64,000 bases of DNA from CAWHNT01 sp963830775 (GCA_963830775.1 CAWHNT010000035.1:62001-126000), one strand, 5' to 3'; positions 1 to 9,624 are shown, counted from the first letter of the stretch. Translations and numbers: made by a program. Notes: generated by a model not told the origin, from the sequence alone.

Positions 1-137
1 CGGACCGCTACATCGACCAGGGCACGCCGCAGGGCCAGCTGGCGGAAGCCGGGCTGGATGCCAGGGGCATCGTGGCCGCGGTGATGCGGGCGCTGGGCGC
101 GCAAAGGCCGGTCGCGGTCAGGGCGGGGGCCGCCTGA
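1..137 (+). CDS. dxs: 1-deoxy-D-xylulose-5-phosphate synthase, C-terminal end (partial)
   Basis: Only the last 44 residues are in the window, read in the third frame from base 3 to the TGA at 135-137. The segment runs DRYIDQGTPQ, then AEAGLDARGIV, then a short Ala/Val-rich tail. This is the usual C-terminal transketolase-fold end of DXS, which condenses pyruvate and glyceraldehyde-3-phosphate in the MEP isoprenoid pathway. A dxs copy bordering a photosynthesis cluster is common, since it supplies precursors for carotenoids and the bacteriochlorophyll tail. The identification rests on this tail only. Confidence 0.7.
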   Translation, partial: DRYIDQGTPQGQLAEAGLDARGIVAAVMRALGAQRPVAVRAGAA

Positions 138-181
138 GGGCGGCCATGTCGCTCCTCATGGCCTTGCGCTAGGCTCCCGGC

Positions 182-410
182 ATGGCCGAGACCGACCTGC
201 TCGCTCGCATCAGCTTCGACCCAGCCATGATGGGCGGACGGCCTGCATCCGCGGGACGCGCGTTACCGTGGCGACGATCCTGGGCTGGTCGCGGACGACA
301 TGCGGTCGCGGAGATCGTCGCCGACTACCCGTACCTCACGAGGATGACGTGCGAGCGGCCGCTGGCCTATGCGGCATGGCTGCGCCCGGGAGGAGGTGAT
401 CCCCGCCTGA
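182..410 (+). pseudogene. DUF433-family antitoxin, frameshifted remnant
   Basis: The reading starts with MAETDLLARISFDPAMMGG, the typical N-terminus of small DUF433 proteins (VapB-like antitoxins). The expected continuation (CIRGTRVTVATIL, then EIVADYPYLT, then ALAYAAWL) is present but spread over all three frames, so at least three indels interrupt it. The terminal TGA at 408-410 overlaps an ATG at 410, as in intact DUF433-DUF5615 operons. It is probably non-functional, and lies between dxs and bchP where a typical photosynthesis cluster has no such gene. Confidence 0.6.
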
Positions 411-560
411 TGTCGCTCCGCCTGCTGGTCGATGCCAACTGGCACCTCGGCTTGGCGCGACGGTCGTCCGGGAGCATGGCTACGAGGCCGAGCACGTGAC
501 GGAAGTGGTGGCTCGTAGGTCCTGGCCAGCGCTCTGGCGAGCTCTTCGACGCTCTCGAGG
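410..560 (+). pseudogene. DUF5615 PIN-like toxin, broken remnant
   Basis: The ATG at 410 overlaps the stop of the preceding antitoxin remnant. It opens MSLRLLVDANWHLGLARR, the N-terminus of DUF5615 PIN-like toxins with the first acidic residue (D of VDAN). The frame is then lost, and REHGYEAEHVTEV resumes in another frame before similarity fades. DUF5615 proteins are normally about 110-120 residues, so this copy is frameshifted and incomplete. With the upstream remnant it forms a dead toxin-antitoxin pair. Confidence 0.55.
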
Positions 561-889
561 TCGAGAGCTGAGCAGCTGCGTGTCGAAGGTCTGAGGCCGA
601 CCTCGACAACCCTCGTAGCCATGCCAAGCCTGCTCGAGCCGGCTGATTCTGCTGGCTACGCTCGCTACGCGTCGAGCATGTGGTCGAGCGTCTTCTGGCA
701 GCTCAGCCGACGTCGGTGATCTGCCACCAGGGCTCGGTCGCCGTGAGCGGGAGACGAGGACGCGCCTGCGACAACCGGTAGCCGAATGCCGCTCAAAGTG
801 GGCATGACACATAGGGCATAGGGGCACCGTCGCGCTCTTATCAGCAGAATGAGAATTGCTGACAAGCCCCATTGGCCACAGGCCGCAGA
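561..889. other. No recognisable gene (329 bases)
   Basis: No ORF here has family-like sequence on either strand. The stretch follows the toxin remnant and precedes the 3' end of bchP. It is probably more degraded accessory DNA. No hairpin with a T-run and no RNA gene was recognised. Confidence 0.5.
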
Positions 890-2072
890 TCACGCCGGCA
901 CCAGCCCGCTCAGATGGGCCAGGTTCTTGAAGAAGATGCGCATGTGGGCGAGCGGCCGGGCCTTGACCAGCTCCTTGTTCATGTAGGCGTCCCAGGTGAG
1001 CTGCTGGACGTCGAGGTCGCGGCAGATGGAGACGAAGCGCTCGCGGCGCTCGTCGGACTGGTACCAGTAGCGCTGCATGACGCCCAGGATCCAGAACACG
1101 CCGCCATGGGTGCGCATGAAGCGGCGCCGTGCCGTGGCCAGCGCCTTGGGGTTGGCGGTGGCGAGCGCCTCGTCGACGGCTTCGGCCGCGAGCTTGCCGC
1201 CCAGCATGGCGTAGTAGATGCCCTCGCCCGAGGCGGGTGCGACCACGCCGGCGGCGTCGCCGGCCAGCACCACGTCGCGGCCATTGTCCCAGCATTTGAG
1301 CGGGCGGAGCGGGATCGGCGCACCCTCGCGGCGGATGGTCTCGTTGGCGTCGAGGCCGGTGCTGGCGCGCAAGGCCGCCACGGCGTTGCGCAAGGAGAAG
1401 CCCTTGTGGGCCGAGCCCGTGCCGATGCTGGCGGTGTCGCCGTGCGGGAAGATCCAGGCATAGAAGTCGGGCGAGAGGGCGCCCTGATAGTAGACGTCGC
1501 AGCGGGCAGCCGTCGAAGTCGGCCGCCCCGGCCTGCGGCGAGCGGATGATCTCGTGGTAGGCGAAGACATAAGGCATCCGCTCGGCACCGGGCACGGTCT
1601 GGCGGGCCACGGCCGACAGGGCACCGTCGGCCCCGATCACGGTGCGGGCGCGCACGGTGGCGGCACCGCCGGTGCGCGGGCGGTAGTGGATGACGGCGGT
1701 GCCGTCGGGGTCGCGGTCCAGGTGCTCGAAGGTGCCGCTCAGGCGCTCGGCACCGGCGGCCACGGCGCGGGTGCGCAGCCACTCGTCGAAATGCTCGCGG
1801 TCGACCATGCCGACGAAGCCGTCCTCGATCGGCATCGCGACCTGGCGGTCCTTGGGCGAGATGATGCGGGCACCGGCGGCGCGGGCGACAAGGAGGGAAT
1901 CCGGAATCGCGAACTCGTCGATGGCGCGGGGCGGGATGGCGCCGCCACAGGGCTTGATCCGGCCGGCCCGGTCGAGGAGCAGGACGGAGCGGCCGCGGCG
2001 GGCGAGCTCGGCCGCGGCCGTGGCACCGGAGGGGCCGCCGCCGACCACGACGGTATCGAAGGTCTGGGGCAT
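890..2072 (-). CDS. bchP: Geranylgeranyl reductase BchP (one frameshift)
   Basis: BchP is a flavoprotein that reduces the geranylgeranyl tail of bacteriochlorophyll to phytyl in three NADPH-dependent steps. The N-terminal Rossmann motif VVVGGGPSG spans residues 8-16, with a conserved IKPCGGAIP segment after it. The second FAD motif VVLAGDAAGVVAP and the family C-terminus are also clear. The frame breaks once near 1508: removing one base restores DFDGARCDVYYQG, giving 393 residues, a normal length. The ATG lies 5 bases after the stop of the upstream transporter gene, so bchG, bch2 and bchP form one leftward operon. The break looks like a sequencing error because both halves are perfectly conserved. 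Confidence 0.9.
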
Positions 2073-2077
2073 GGGCC

Positions 2078-3388
2078 CTAGCTCCCGGCAAGGCCGGCGG
2101 GGCAGGGCGCGCCGGCGGTGGTGGCTTTCTCGCGGCGTTCCGAGCCGCCGATCCGGGCGGCGAGCATGGCCGCCACCAGGAAGAGGGCGGCCTCGCCCGC
2201 GAACACGGTGGCGTAGGCGGCGGCCGGGAACTCGTAGAGCTGGCGGGCGAGGTCGGCCGCCACCGTGCCGGTGAAGCCGCCAAGGCCGAAGGCCACGGCC
2301 TGCGCCGCACCCCACATGCCCATCCTCGTACCCTCGCGCGCCTCGCGGCCGCGGCCGGCCAGCGCCATCATCGAGCCGATGGCGGCCACGGCAAAGGCGC
2401 CGTTGGCGACGCCCAGGGCCAGGACCGAGGCCTGGAGCGGCCAGCTCGGGCCCACGACCCCGGCGGCCACCAGGCTGCTGAGGGCCGCAGCCGAGGCGAT
2501 GCAGCCGCCCACGGTCCAGGTGCGCAGCGAGGCCAGGCGGGCGCCCAGCGCCACGAGCAGCATGCCGACGAGCACGCCGCCGTGCTGCAGGCCGGAGAGG
2601 CTCGTGGACTGGCCGGGGGTGAGGCCGAAGACGAGGCCGGCGAACGGCTCCAGGATCAGGTCCTGGGCGCTGTAGGCCAGCATCGAGACGAAGACGAAGA
2701 CGGTGAAGCGCCGGGCCTCGGGCTCGGCCCAGGCCTCGAGCAGGGCCTCGCGGAACGAGGTGCGGGCGGCATCGGCCGGGGCTGCCGCCGCCCGGCTCTC
2801 GATGCCCCAGACGGCGAGCAGGGAGAGCAGGAAGGCGGCACCGCACACCACGGCGGTCACGGTGACGAGGCGGGTGAGCGAGAACGGGTCGAGCAGGCGG
2901 CCGGCGACGGAGGCCGTGATCGCGATGCCGGCGATCATCATCAGCCAGACGATGGTGGCGGCGGGCCCGCGGCGGGCGGGGGCGACGTGGCGGGCGAGGA
3001 GCGCCAGGAGCGAGGTGCCGGCGGCCCCCACGCCGAGGCCGATGGCGATGAAGGCCAGGAGGGCCAGGGCGATGCCGGCCGTGAGCCGGGTCTCCATCAG
3101 CGCCGTGGCAAGGGCCGCGGCGATGCCGCCCGCGGCCAGCACCGCCATCCCGCCCACGATCCAGGGCGTGCGCCGGCCGGTCCGATCGGAGCCGTAGCCG
3201 AGCCGGGGCCGCAGCACCTGCACCGCATAGTGCAGGGCGACGAGGGCACCGGGCAGCATGGCGGGCAGCGCCAGCTCCACCACCATCACCCGGTTGAAGG
3301 TGGCGGTGGTCAGCACCACGACGGCGCCGAGCCCGGCCTGGACCAGGCCCAGGCGCAGGATCGCGAGCCAGCCCAGCGGTGCCGTCAT
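2078..3388 (-). CDS. bch2: PucC/LhaA-family transporter (Bch2, ORF428-type)
   Basis: This 436-residue polytopic membrane protein has about 12 hydrophobic segments and an MFS-like fold. It opens with LGWLAILRLGLVQAG and contains NRVMVVELALPA and AYSAQDLILEPFAGL, which are hallmarks of the BCH2/PucC/LhaA family. The family is found only in phototrophs and is implicated in bacteriochlorophyll delivery or light-harvesting assembly. Its position between bchG and bchP is the classic ORF428 position. The ATG overlaps the bchG stop by 4 bases, so translation is probably coupled. It is distinct from lhaA at 20944. Confidence 0.88.
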   Translation of the reverse strand: MTAPLGWLAILRLGLVQAGLGAVVVLTTATFNRVMVVELALPAMLPGALVALHYAVQVLRPRLGYGSDRTGRRTPWIVGGMAVLAAGGIAAALATALMETRLTAGIALALLAFIAIGLGVGAAGTSLLALLARHVAPARRGPAATIVWLMMIAGIAITASVAGRLLDPFSLTRLVTVTAVVCGAAFLLSLLAVWGIESRAAAAPADAARTSFREALLEAWAEPEARRFTVFVFVSMLAYSAQDLILEPFAGLVFGLTPGQSTSLSGLQHGGVLVGMLLVALGARLASLRTWTVGGCIASAAALSSLVAAGVVGPSWPLQASVLALGVANGAFAVAAIGSMMALAGRGREAREGTRMGMWGAAQAVAFGLGGFTGTVAADLARQLYEFPAAAYATVFAGEAALFLVAAMLAARIGGSERREKATTAGAPCPAGLAGS

Positions 3389-4290
3389 GCCACGAAGGCG
3401 CGCACGGCCAGGGCGCTGGCCAGCATGCCCAGCACGTAGAGGCTGGTGCCGGTGGCGTTGTACCAGGGGGCCAGCTCGCGCGGGCTCCGCAGGAGGCGGC
3501 TCATCAGGACCAGCTGGGCCAGGAGCAGGAGCCCGACCAGGATGGCATGGACCGGGCGCCCCCAGGCTCCCAGCATGTAGACGACCACGAGCTGCGGTGC
3601 CGCCATGGCGAGGCAGGCGACCTGCGCGGCGCGCTCGACGCCGAGGCGCACCGGCAGCGAGCCGATGCCCATGCGCCGGTCGCCTTCCACCGACTTGAAG
3701 TCGTTGAGGGTCATGATGCCGTGCGCACCGGCGCTGTAGAGGGCGGCCAGGAGGATGATCCGCCAGTCCGGCAGGGCACCGGCCATGACCGCGGCCCCGG
3801 TGAACCAGGGCAGGCCCTCGTAGCAGGCGGCGACGGCGCTGTTGCCCCACCAGCCGTTGCGCTTGAGACGGACCGGCGGGGCGCTGTAGGCCCAGGCGAG
3901 GGCCAGGCCCACCAGCGCGGCCGCGAAGCCCCAGGGGCCCAGCACGGTGGCGAGCAGGAGGGAGAGGGCGGTCCAGCCGATCGCGATGAAGAGGCCCCAG
4001 CGGCCGGGCAGGCGGCCCGAAGGGATCGGGCGCTGCGGCTCGTTGATGGCGTCGACATGGCGGTCGAACCAGTCGTTGACCGCCTGGCTGGTGCCGCAGA
4101 CGAAGGGGCCTGCGAGCAGGATGCCGACGACCACATAGGGCCAGCGCCCCTCCAGCGGCACGCCCGCCGAGACCACGCCGCAGCCATAGGCCCACATCGG
4201 CGCGAACCAGGTGATCGGCTTCAGGAGCTCCAGGGCCGCCGCCGGTGAGGGTGCCGCCGGCCTCCGGCCCAGCGATTCGACGTGCATCAT
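3385..4290 (-). CDS. bchG: Bacteriochlorophyll synthase BchG
   Basis: BchG is a membrane-bound UbiA-family prenyltransferase that esterifies bacteriochlorophyllide a with geranylgeranyl (or phytyl) diphosphate. The first Asp-rich motif NDWFDRHVD is at residues 72-80, and the second conserved loop reads GIMTLNDFKSVEGD. About seven to nine membrane segments are present in 301 residues, typical for the family. Translation could start at either of two adjacent ATGs (4290 or 4287); a longer frame to 4428 would add a non-conserved extension. It is the first gene of the leftward bchG-bch2-bchP operon and diverges from the hydrolase gene, with a PpsR-type palindrome between them. Confidence 0.93.
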   Translation of the reverse strand: MMHVESLGRRPAAPSPAAALELLKPITWFAPMWAYGCGVVSAGVPLEGRWPYVVVGILLAGPFVCGTSQAVNDWFDRHVDAINEPQRPIPSGRLPGRWGLFIAIGWTALSLLLATVLGPWGFAAALVGLALAWAYSAPPVRLKRNGWWGNSAVAACYEGLPWFTGAAVMAGALPDWRIILLAALYSAGAHGIMTLNDFKSVEGDRRMGIGSLPVRLGVERAAQVACLAMAAPQLVVVYMLGAWGRPVHAILVGLLLLAQLVLMSRLLRSPRELAPWYNATGTSLYVLGMLASALAVRAFVA

Positions 4291-4364
4291 CCGCTGGACG
4301 CTATGCCTGACACTGCATACCGTCAAGTCAAACTGACAACATGCTCCTTGATGTGGCGAGGGTT

Positions 4365-4382
4365 TGTCACAGACTCTGGACA
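4365..4382. promoter_or_regulatory. Candidate PpsR/CrtJ operator between bchG and hydrolase gene
   Basis: The sequence TGT-N12-ACA (left half TGTCA, right half GGACA) fits the PpsR consensus TGT-N12-ACA. It sits in the divergent bchG/hydrolase intergenic region, 21 bases upstream of the hydrolase ATG, so it could repress both directions under oxygen. PpsR and its co-regulator PpaA are encoded in this same window. Confidence 0.55.
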
Positions 4383-4402
4383 GCGCAGGAACAGGGCGGG
4401 GC

Positions 4403-5306
4403 ATGAGCGAGCGGCCTTGGACACTCACGCCCGCGGTTTCCGGCGAGCGGCGGGAGATCGCGAGCGCCGCCGGGCGGCTCAGCTACTACGTGGCGGGCGA
4501 GGGCTCGCCGCTCCTCCTCGTCCACAGCATCAACGCCGCGGGCTCGGCCTACGAGGTGCGGCCGATCTTCGAGGCCATGCGCGGAGCACAGGCGCACCTT
4601 CGCCGTCGACCTGCCGGGCTTCGGCTTCTCCGACCGCTCGGACCGGCCCTACACCGTGCGGCTCTACACGGATGCGGTCCACGCCATGCTGGACGTGATC
4701 GCGGCCGAGATGGGCAGCCAGAAGGTCGACGCGCTCGCGGTCTCGCTCAGCAGCGAGTTCCTGGCCCGGGCGGCGGTCGAGCGGCCGGAGCGCTTCCGCA
4801 CGCTTGCCTTGGTCACACCCACCGGCTTCAGCCGCGCCAGCGGCCGGCTGCACGGGCCGCCGGGATCGACGCGCGAGGTCCCGGGGCTCTACCGGCTGTT
4901 CACCTTCCCTTTGTGGAGCCGGGGCTTCTACAGCCTGCTCACGAGCCGCCCCAGCATCCGCTTCTTCCTCAAGAAGACCTTCGGCTCGGACCGGATCGAC
5001 GAGGGCCTGCTCGACTACGACTACCTGACCACCCACCAGCCCGGGGCCAGGCACGCGCCTTATGCCTTCGTCTCCGGCCGCCTCTTCAGCCGCGATGTCC
5101 GCACCCTCTACGAGCGGCTCACCCATCCGGTCTGGATGCCGCACGGCACGCGCGGCGACTTCGGGGACTTCAGCGAGGTGGGTGCGGTGGCCTCGCGGCC
5201 GAACTGGCAGGTGCAGCCCTTCGCGACCGGGGCGCTGCCGCATTTCGAGCGGCCGGACGAGTTCCTGGCGGCCTATGAGCGGTTCCTCGCCGCGGCTGCC
5301 GCATGA
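4403..5306 (+). CDS. Alpha/beta-fold hydrolase of the photosynthesis cluster (one frameshift)
   Basis: This is an alpha/beta hydrolase of about 300 residues. It has the oxyanion-region motif LLLVHSINAAGSAYEVRP and, after the break, VDLPGFGFSDRSDRPYT and a nucleophile elbow AVSLSSEF. The elbow lacks the usual GxSxG glycines. The frame shifts by one base near 4591 (an extra G after CA); correcting it reads RTFAVDLPGFG. It resembles hydrolases found near bch genes in other alphaproteobacteria. It is not clearly BchO, whose sequence differs, so no symbol is given. The substrate is unknown. It is transcribed divergently from bchG behind a PpsR-type palindrome. Confidence 0.75.
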
Positions 5307-5624
5307 CGTGACGGCCTGCTACGAGCGCCTTCTGCGACCGGGCCGTGCGCGGACAGGGCAAACGAGGAAGAAACGGAAGCCTGCCGACCAGGAGAGACGG
5401 CCTTCACACGCCTCTCCTGTCAGCAGCATGAGGACATGGAGATGGCACGGTTAGAGATGCTGTATGCCGGCATGGAAGCCTTGGCAGCGGCGACGACGCC
5501 GTGCGCCGAGGCCGCTCCGGAAGCAGGAGGAGGACAGCGGTAAAGAGACCGGCCGCGGACTTGATCCGATAAGGAACACGACCAGGCGAGGGCGATGGTG
5601 GGTCGGTCGCTCGCAGGGCGATCT
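5307..5624. other. No recognisable gene (318 bases)
   Basis: Neither strand shows a family-like ORF. This is the left edge of the degraded island and separates the hydrolase stop from the HupE remnant. Confidence 0.45.
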
Positions 5625-5947
5625 TCCGTGGGCCAGCGCACGAGCAGGCCGATGGCGATGCCGAGCAGGTGCAGGAGGCCGGTGGCGATCACGAAGCCAA
5701 CCGAGAACGCGACCGGGTCGGCGGCGGCAGGCAGCTCGGCGCCGTGGGCATAGCCGTGGAAGACCGCGAAGGCGCCCACGATCACCGCGGCGACCCACAA
5801 AGGCGGGCGCGCGGCCAGCGCCACCATCAGGCCGAGCACGACCGCGGAGAGGGCGATGCCGGTCTCGACCGCCGGCATCGGCACCCCGAGCACGCCCAGG
5901 ACACCGCCGCCCGCCATCACCGACCAGCACGTGGCCCCGAACCGAAG
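5625..5947 (-). pseudogene. HupE/UreJ-family membrane protein remnant
   Basis: Read leftward, an open stretch contains GGGVLGVLGVPMPAVE, then AFAVFHGYAHGAELP, then GFVIATGLLHLLGIAIGLL. The HGYAHGAELP motif is diagnostic of HupE/UreJ proteins, small nickel/cobalt-type permeases of about 190-200 residues. Only the middle of the protein (about 100 residues) is present. The N-terminal HPLTGLDH-type region is missing, and the C-terminus runs into unrelated sequence. It abuts the 3' end of the lyase pseudogene without a normal intergenic region, which suggests a deletion junction. Confidence 0.65.
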
Positions 5948-5955
5948 GGCGGGTG

Positions 5956-7195
5956 GAGCGATGCCGGGTCTTCAGCGATGGCCGTGGCGAAGGCGATGCC
6001 CTCCGTGGTGCTCCGTTGTGCCGCCTCATACAGCACATGATGGGCAGGGTGCGGCCGATGCGCTCGGCAAGGCGCATCATCACGGCCTCGGACAGGAGCG
6101 ACCACCCGACAGGTCGAGGTTGCGTCGCATGGCCTCGGGGTAGACCACGAGGCCGCCCATGAGCTGGGCCAGCTACTCGACGATCGACACGGCCAGGATC
6201 GCCGCCTCGGGAAGCAGCACGTCGGCGACGTTGCTGGCGCCGGAATCCCCCTCGTCCATGCGCACCATCGATTCGAGGGCCAGGGCAACGCGCGAGCGGG
6301 CCATCCGCGTAGACTGATCAGGAGAAGGGCAGTGGCGGGATTGCGGTTTTTGCGCCATGGTCGAGCTGCCGACCTTGCCCGTGTAGAAGGCTTCCTCCGC
6401 CTAGCCGATCTCGCCGCGCTGCATGAAGACAACGTCCTGCGCGATCTTCTCGGCCGTGCCGGCGAGAAGACCGAGCGTGCTGACGTAGCCAGCGATCCGA
6501 TCGAAGGATGAGCGCATCGGGATGGTCGCCGGCGTAAGGCCGAGAATGCCGGCCATCCGGGCCTGCACGGCCCGTCCCTGGCCGCCCATCGCCGCGAAGG
6601 TGCCGATGGCTCCGCCAAGGGATGCCACGAAGACCTGGCTCTCTTGGGAGAGCAGACGGGCGCGGTGCCGGCGGACCTCCTCGAGCCAGCCGGCCACCTT
6701 GAACCCGAACGTCATCGGCAAAGCGTGCTGGCCGTGCGTTCGTCCGGCCTGCGGCGTGTCGCGATGGCGGACTGCCAGCTCCGCCATCGCGGCAGCCGCG
6801 GCATCGACACGCTCGATGAGAAGGGCGTGGTTCTGGCGCAGCTGCAGCACGGCGGCGGTGTCGAAGATGTTCTGGGTCGTCGCACCCCAGTGGATGAAGC
6901 CCGCCGCCGGCTCGCCGCACAAGCCCTCGAACTGCCGCAGCACCGGGACGAACGGATGCTGCACGTGGGCTATGTCCACGGCCAGGCGGTCGAGGTCGAA
7001 CAGCTCGGCGCGTGCCTTGGCCTCGATGGTCTGGGCTGCCTCCGGCGGGACCAGGCCGAGCTCCGCCTGGGCCCGGGCCAGCGCCACCTCGACGTCGAGC
7101 CAGGCCTGCAGCGTTGCGTGGTCGCTCCAGATCGCCTTTGCCGCCTCGCTGAACCAGTAGCGTGTGAAGAACGAGTTGAACATCCCGACGGTCAT
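5956..7195 (-). pseudogene. Fumarase/adenylosuccinate lyase superfamily protein (CMLE-like), disrupted
   Basis: The intact first part (about 265 residues from the ATG at 7195, preceded by GAGGAG) matches the class II lyase family: FIHWGATTQNIFDT, QAGRTHGQHALPM and TAEKIAQDVVFMQR. After EIG an in-frame TAG falls where the family has Glu (EIGEAEEAFYTGKVGSSTMAQ). A frameshift then disrupts the catalytic KRNP loop, a second stop follows (VSIVE*), and more frame changes occur before similarity ends near 5956. The closest groups are 3-carboxymuconate cycloisomerase-like and related carboxylate lyases. Several independent lesions make this a real pseudogene rather than one base error. Confidence 0.7.
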
Positions 7196-7315
7196 TGACG
7201 GCTTCTCCTCATGACGACGGAGCATGGACACAAGCGGAACCGTGCCGACCTGCGGGCGCTGAGCGGCGGATTGCGAGTTGGCCTCCGTCAGATCATCGTG
7301 CCGGAGGCCGCATCG

Positions 7316-8260
7316 CTACTTCACGGCGATCTTGGCCGCCTTGAAGGCTCGCTCGTAGGTCTGGGACTGGCTGAGGATGAAATCGGCGAACGCAGAGGTG
7401 CTGAGTGGTGCTGCGGTGAATCCTGCCTTGCTGAGCTTCTCTTGGACCTGCGGGTTCTCGAGGACCGACTTGATGGCGGCATCGAGCTGACCGACGAACG
7501 CTTCCGGCGTGCCGGCCTTGACGAAGACGCCCTGCCATAACGGCATCGATACGCCGGCAATCCCGGAGCTCTCGCTTAAGGCCGGCACGTTGGGCAGCAG
7601 CGGGGAACGTGGCGAGTCGAAGATCGCGAGGGCGCGGACCTGGTCCTGCTGGATATAGGGCAGGGCGGTGGACAGCACCGCCATTGCCGAGTTGGGCGTG
7701 CCGCCGATCAGGTCGGTCATGATCTGGGCACCGCCGCGATAGGGCACGTGCAGCAGCTCGATCCCGGCACCGGCGTTGAGGAGCTCGCCGACCAGGTGCT
7801 GCGCGGTCGCATTCCCAGGCGTTCCGTAGCTGATGCTGCCCGGCTGCCGCCTTCGCCGCGGCGATCAGGCCCGCCAAGTCCTGGTAGGGCGCTCCTTCGG
7901 CACGACGAGGAGAATGATCGTCATGGTGGTGCGGCCTACGGGCAAGGTCTCCTTCTGCGAATCGATCTTGGCATCGGGATTGACCATCGGCACCGAGACG
8001 GTGTCGAACCCGCCGAAATAGATCCTGTTGGTGTCCGCGGCTGCGTTGACGAGCCGCTGCAGCGCGATCATGCCGCTGGCCCCGGCCGCGTTCTCCACAA
8101 CAACGTTCCGGCCAAGCTGGGCCGGAAGCTCGGCGGCCAGGACCCGCGTCACGAAATCCGCGCTGCCGCCGGCGGCATAGCCGACCAGAAAGCTGATGGG
8201 CCCGGTCTGGGCCTGGACGCTCCCCGCCCAAGCGAAGGCGGCGAGAAGGATGGCCAGCGA
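7316..8260 (-). pseudogene. TctC-family tricarboxylate receptor, disrupted
   Basis: The C-terminal 143 residues are intact (PYRGGAQIMTDLIGG, then SSGIAGVSMPLWQGVFVKAGTP), and an N-terminal segment reads ISFLVGYAAGGSADFVTRVLAAE after a signal-peptide-like stretch. Both are typical of BugT/TctC periplasmic solute receptors (about 320 residues). At least two frameshifts separate the halves near VGRTTMTI. The N-terminal frame has no in-frame start codon before a stop upstream of the signal peptide. It lies beside the broken lyase and diverges from a GntR/LacI-type regulator, so a small organic-acid uptake and utilisation unit once stood here. Confidence 0.68.
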
Positions 8261-8434
8261 GCGGTGTGCTGCAGCCTGGCGTAAGCGGCTCTAAGGTTGA
8301 CGTTCGCTTCACGGCGGCCGGTGATGGGCCTGCCGCCCGCGCCTGGTCCCGCAGGGTTGCGCCACCGGTCGACCGGCAGGACACGCATCATCTTCGCGAG
8401 CATGAGCAGCCTCCTCGATGTATGGTATATCGTA

Positions 8435-8451
8435 CAATACCAATTGTATTG
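8435..8451. promoter_or_regulatory. AT-rich palindrome, candidate operator of the adjacent regulator
   Basis: CAATAC-CAATT-GTATTG is a perfect 6-base inverted repeat with a 5-base spacer in an AT-rich stretch (about 8420-8490) inside otherwise GC-rich DNA. It lies between the divergent tctC remnant and the GntR/LacI-type regulator. A second imperfect arm pair (GGTAT...ATACC) overlaps it on the left. This location suits the operator of that regulator; the assignment is inferred. Confidence 0.4.
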
Positions 8452-8575
8452 AATGTGTCAATACGTGTCGATACAAGCTTGATGCATGCACATCGAGGCG
8501 AGGTGAACGCCCTACGTTGATGCTCTGCAGGCACAAGGAGGTTGTACGGAGAAAGCCATATTGTATCATCCGGGT

Positions 8576-9624
8576 ATGAACCGGCAGGACGATCTGCGTA
8601 CCTACTTGGCCGAGCAGGCGCGCCGTGCGGAGGTGGGCGACCGGCTGCCTACGGTCCGGTGGCTGATGCGCGAGTTCGGCTTGTCGCAGGCGAGCGTGCA
8701 GCGGGCGCTGGCGGAGCTGAAGGCGGAAGGGCTCATCGTCGCCAGACCCGGGCGCGGCACCATGTTCGTCGGGCGGTCGGTCCGGCCGCTCGACGAGGCG
8801 GACGAGCGGCCATAGCGCAGGCGACCAGGCGCGTAGCGTGCTGATCCTGCGTCGCTTGGTGGGCACCAGGCGCAGCCAGGTCGTCCTCGACATCCTGCAA
8901 CGCCGCTTGATCGAGGCCGGCCACCGCACCTTGGAGGTGGCGTACTCCGACGCCGACCATGCGGGCACGGTGCTGCAGGCGCTGCCCCGCTTCGACGCCT
9001 GCGTCGTGCAGAACTCCTTCGAGCCGATGCCGATCGAGATGCTGGCGGCACTCCGGCGCAGGACCGACGCTGTCCTCATCGATGGCGCCTGGCTGATCGG
9101 CACGGACGTGGATGCGGTCGGGTTCGAGTGGGGTGAGCCCGTGGAGCGCGCCGTGACACTGCTGCGCGAGCAGGGTCACCGGCGGATTTGCTTCGCGACG
9201 ACGCTCAATCCGTTCCTTGCCAACGAGCTCGGCCGGCAGCGTTACGCTCATCTGCGGGCGCGCGCGGGCGGTCCCGACATGCTCCAGCCGCCATCCTGCT
9301 GCGGGAGCTGCCCTATCAGGGCTACGCGGCGCCCTCGTCGCGGCTCTTGCCGGTCAGGCCGACGCGGAGGGCAGGCTGCCCTTCACCGGACTAATCGTCT
9401 GGGGCATCGAGTCGGGCTCGACCTTTCGCGACCTGCTTGATCAGGCGGGCATAAAGGTGCCGCAGGCTCTCTCGATCGTGCTGTTGGGCCGCACCGACAT
9501 CGAGGAGGAAGCGGCCGGGTTCTTCACGATGATCGGCTGCCGTGCATCGGAGCAATGCGACGGCCTCTACGACGCGCTGCTGGAGCGATGGACCACCCGC
9601 GCTCGGCGCACGGCCTGCGGCTGA
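8576..9624 (+). pseudogene. GntR-HTH/LacI-sensor transcriptional regulator, disrupted
   Basis: The first 80 residues form a GntR-type winged helix (DRLPTVRWLMREFGLSQASV, then GLIVARPGRGTMF). After a frame change, the sequence continues as a LacI/periplasmic-binding sensor domain (RSQVVLDILQRRLIEAGH, GHRRICFATTLNPF). More frame changes follow near 9280, before GLIVWGIESGSTFRDLLDQAG and IVLLGRTDIEEE. The fused architecture is known for sugar or organic-acid regulators of about 350-380 residues. Three or more lesions suggest decay. A strong AGGAGG at 8536 is too far from this ATG and may have served a lost upstream start. Confidence 0.62.

Noticed and set aside
480..2846. A 788-codon leftward open frame covering the bchP region and beyond.
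   Set aside because: It only contains the N-terminal half of bchP; the rest is Arg/Pro-rich antisense or out-of-frame translation of GC-rich genes.
4310..4340. Additional TGACA half-sites near bchG as more PpsR operators.
   Set aside because: Partner half-sites at the required 12-base spacing are absent (CGT or TGG in place of TGT), so only the 4365-4382 palindrome was kept.
4403..5306. Naming the hydrolase BchO.
   Set aside because: BchO has a different oxyanion region and nucleophile elbow; context alone is not enough for the symbol.
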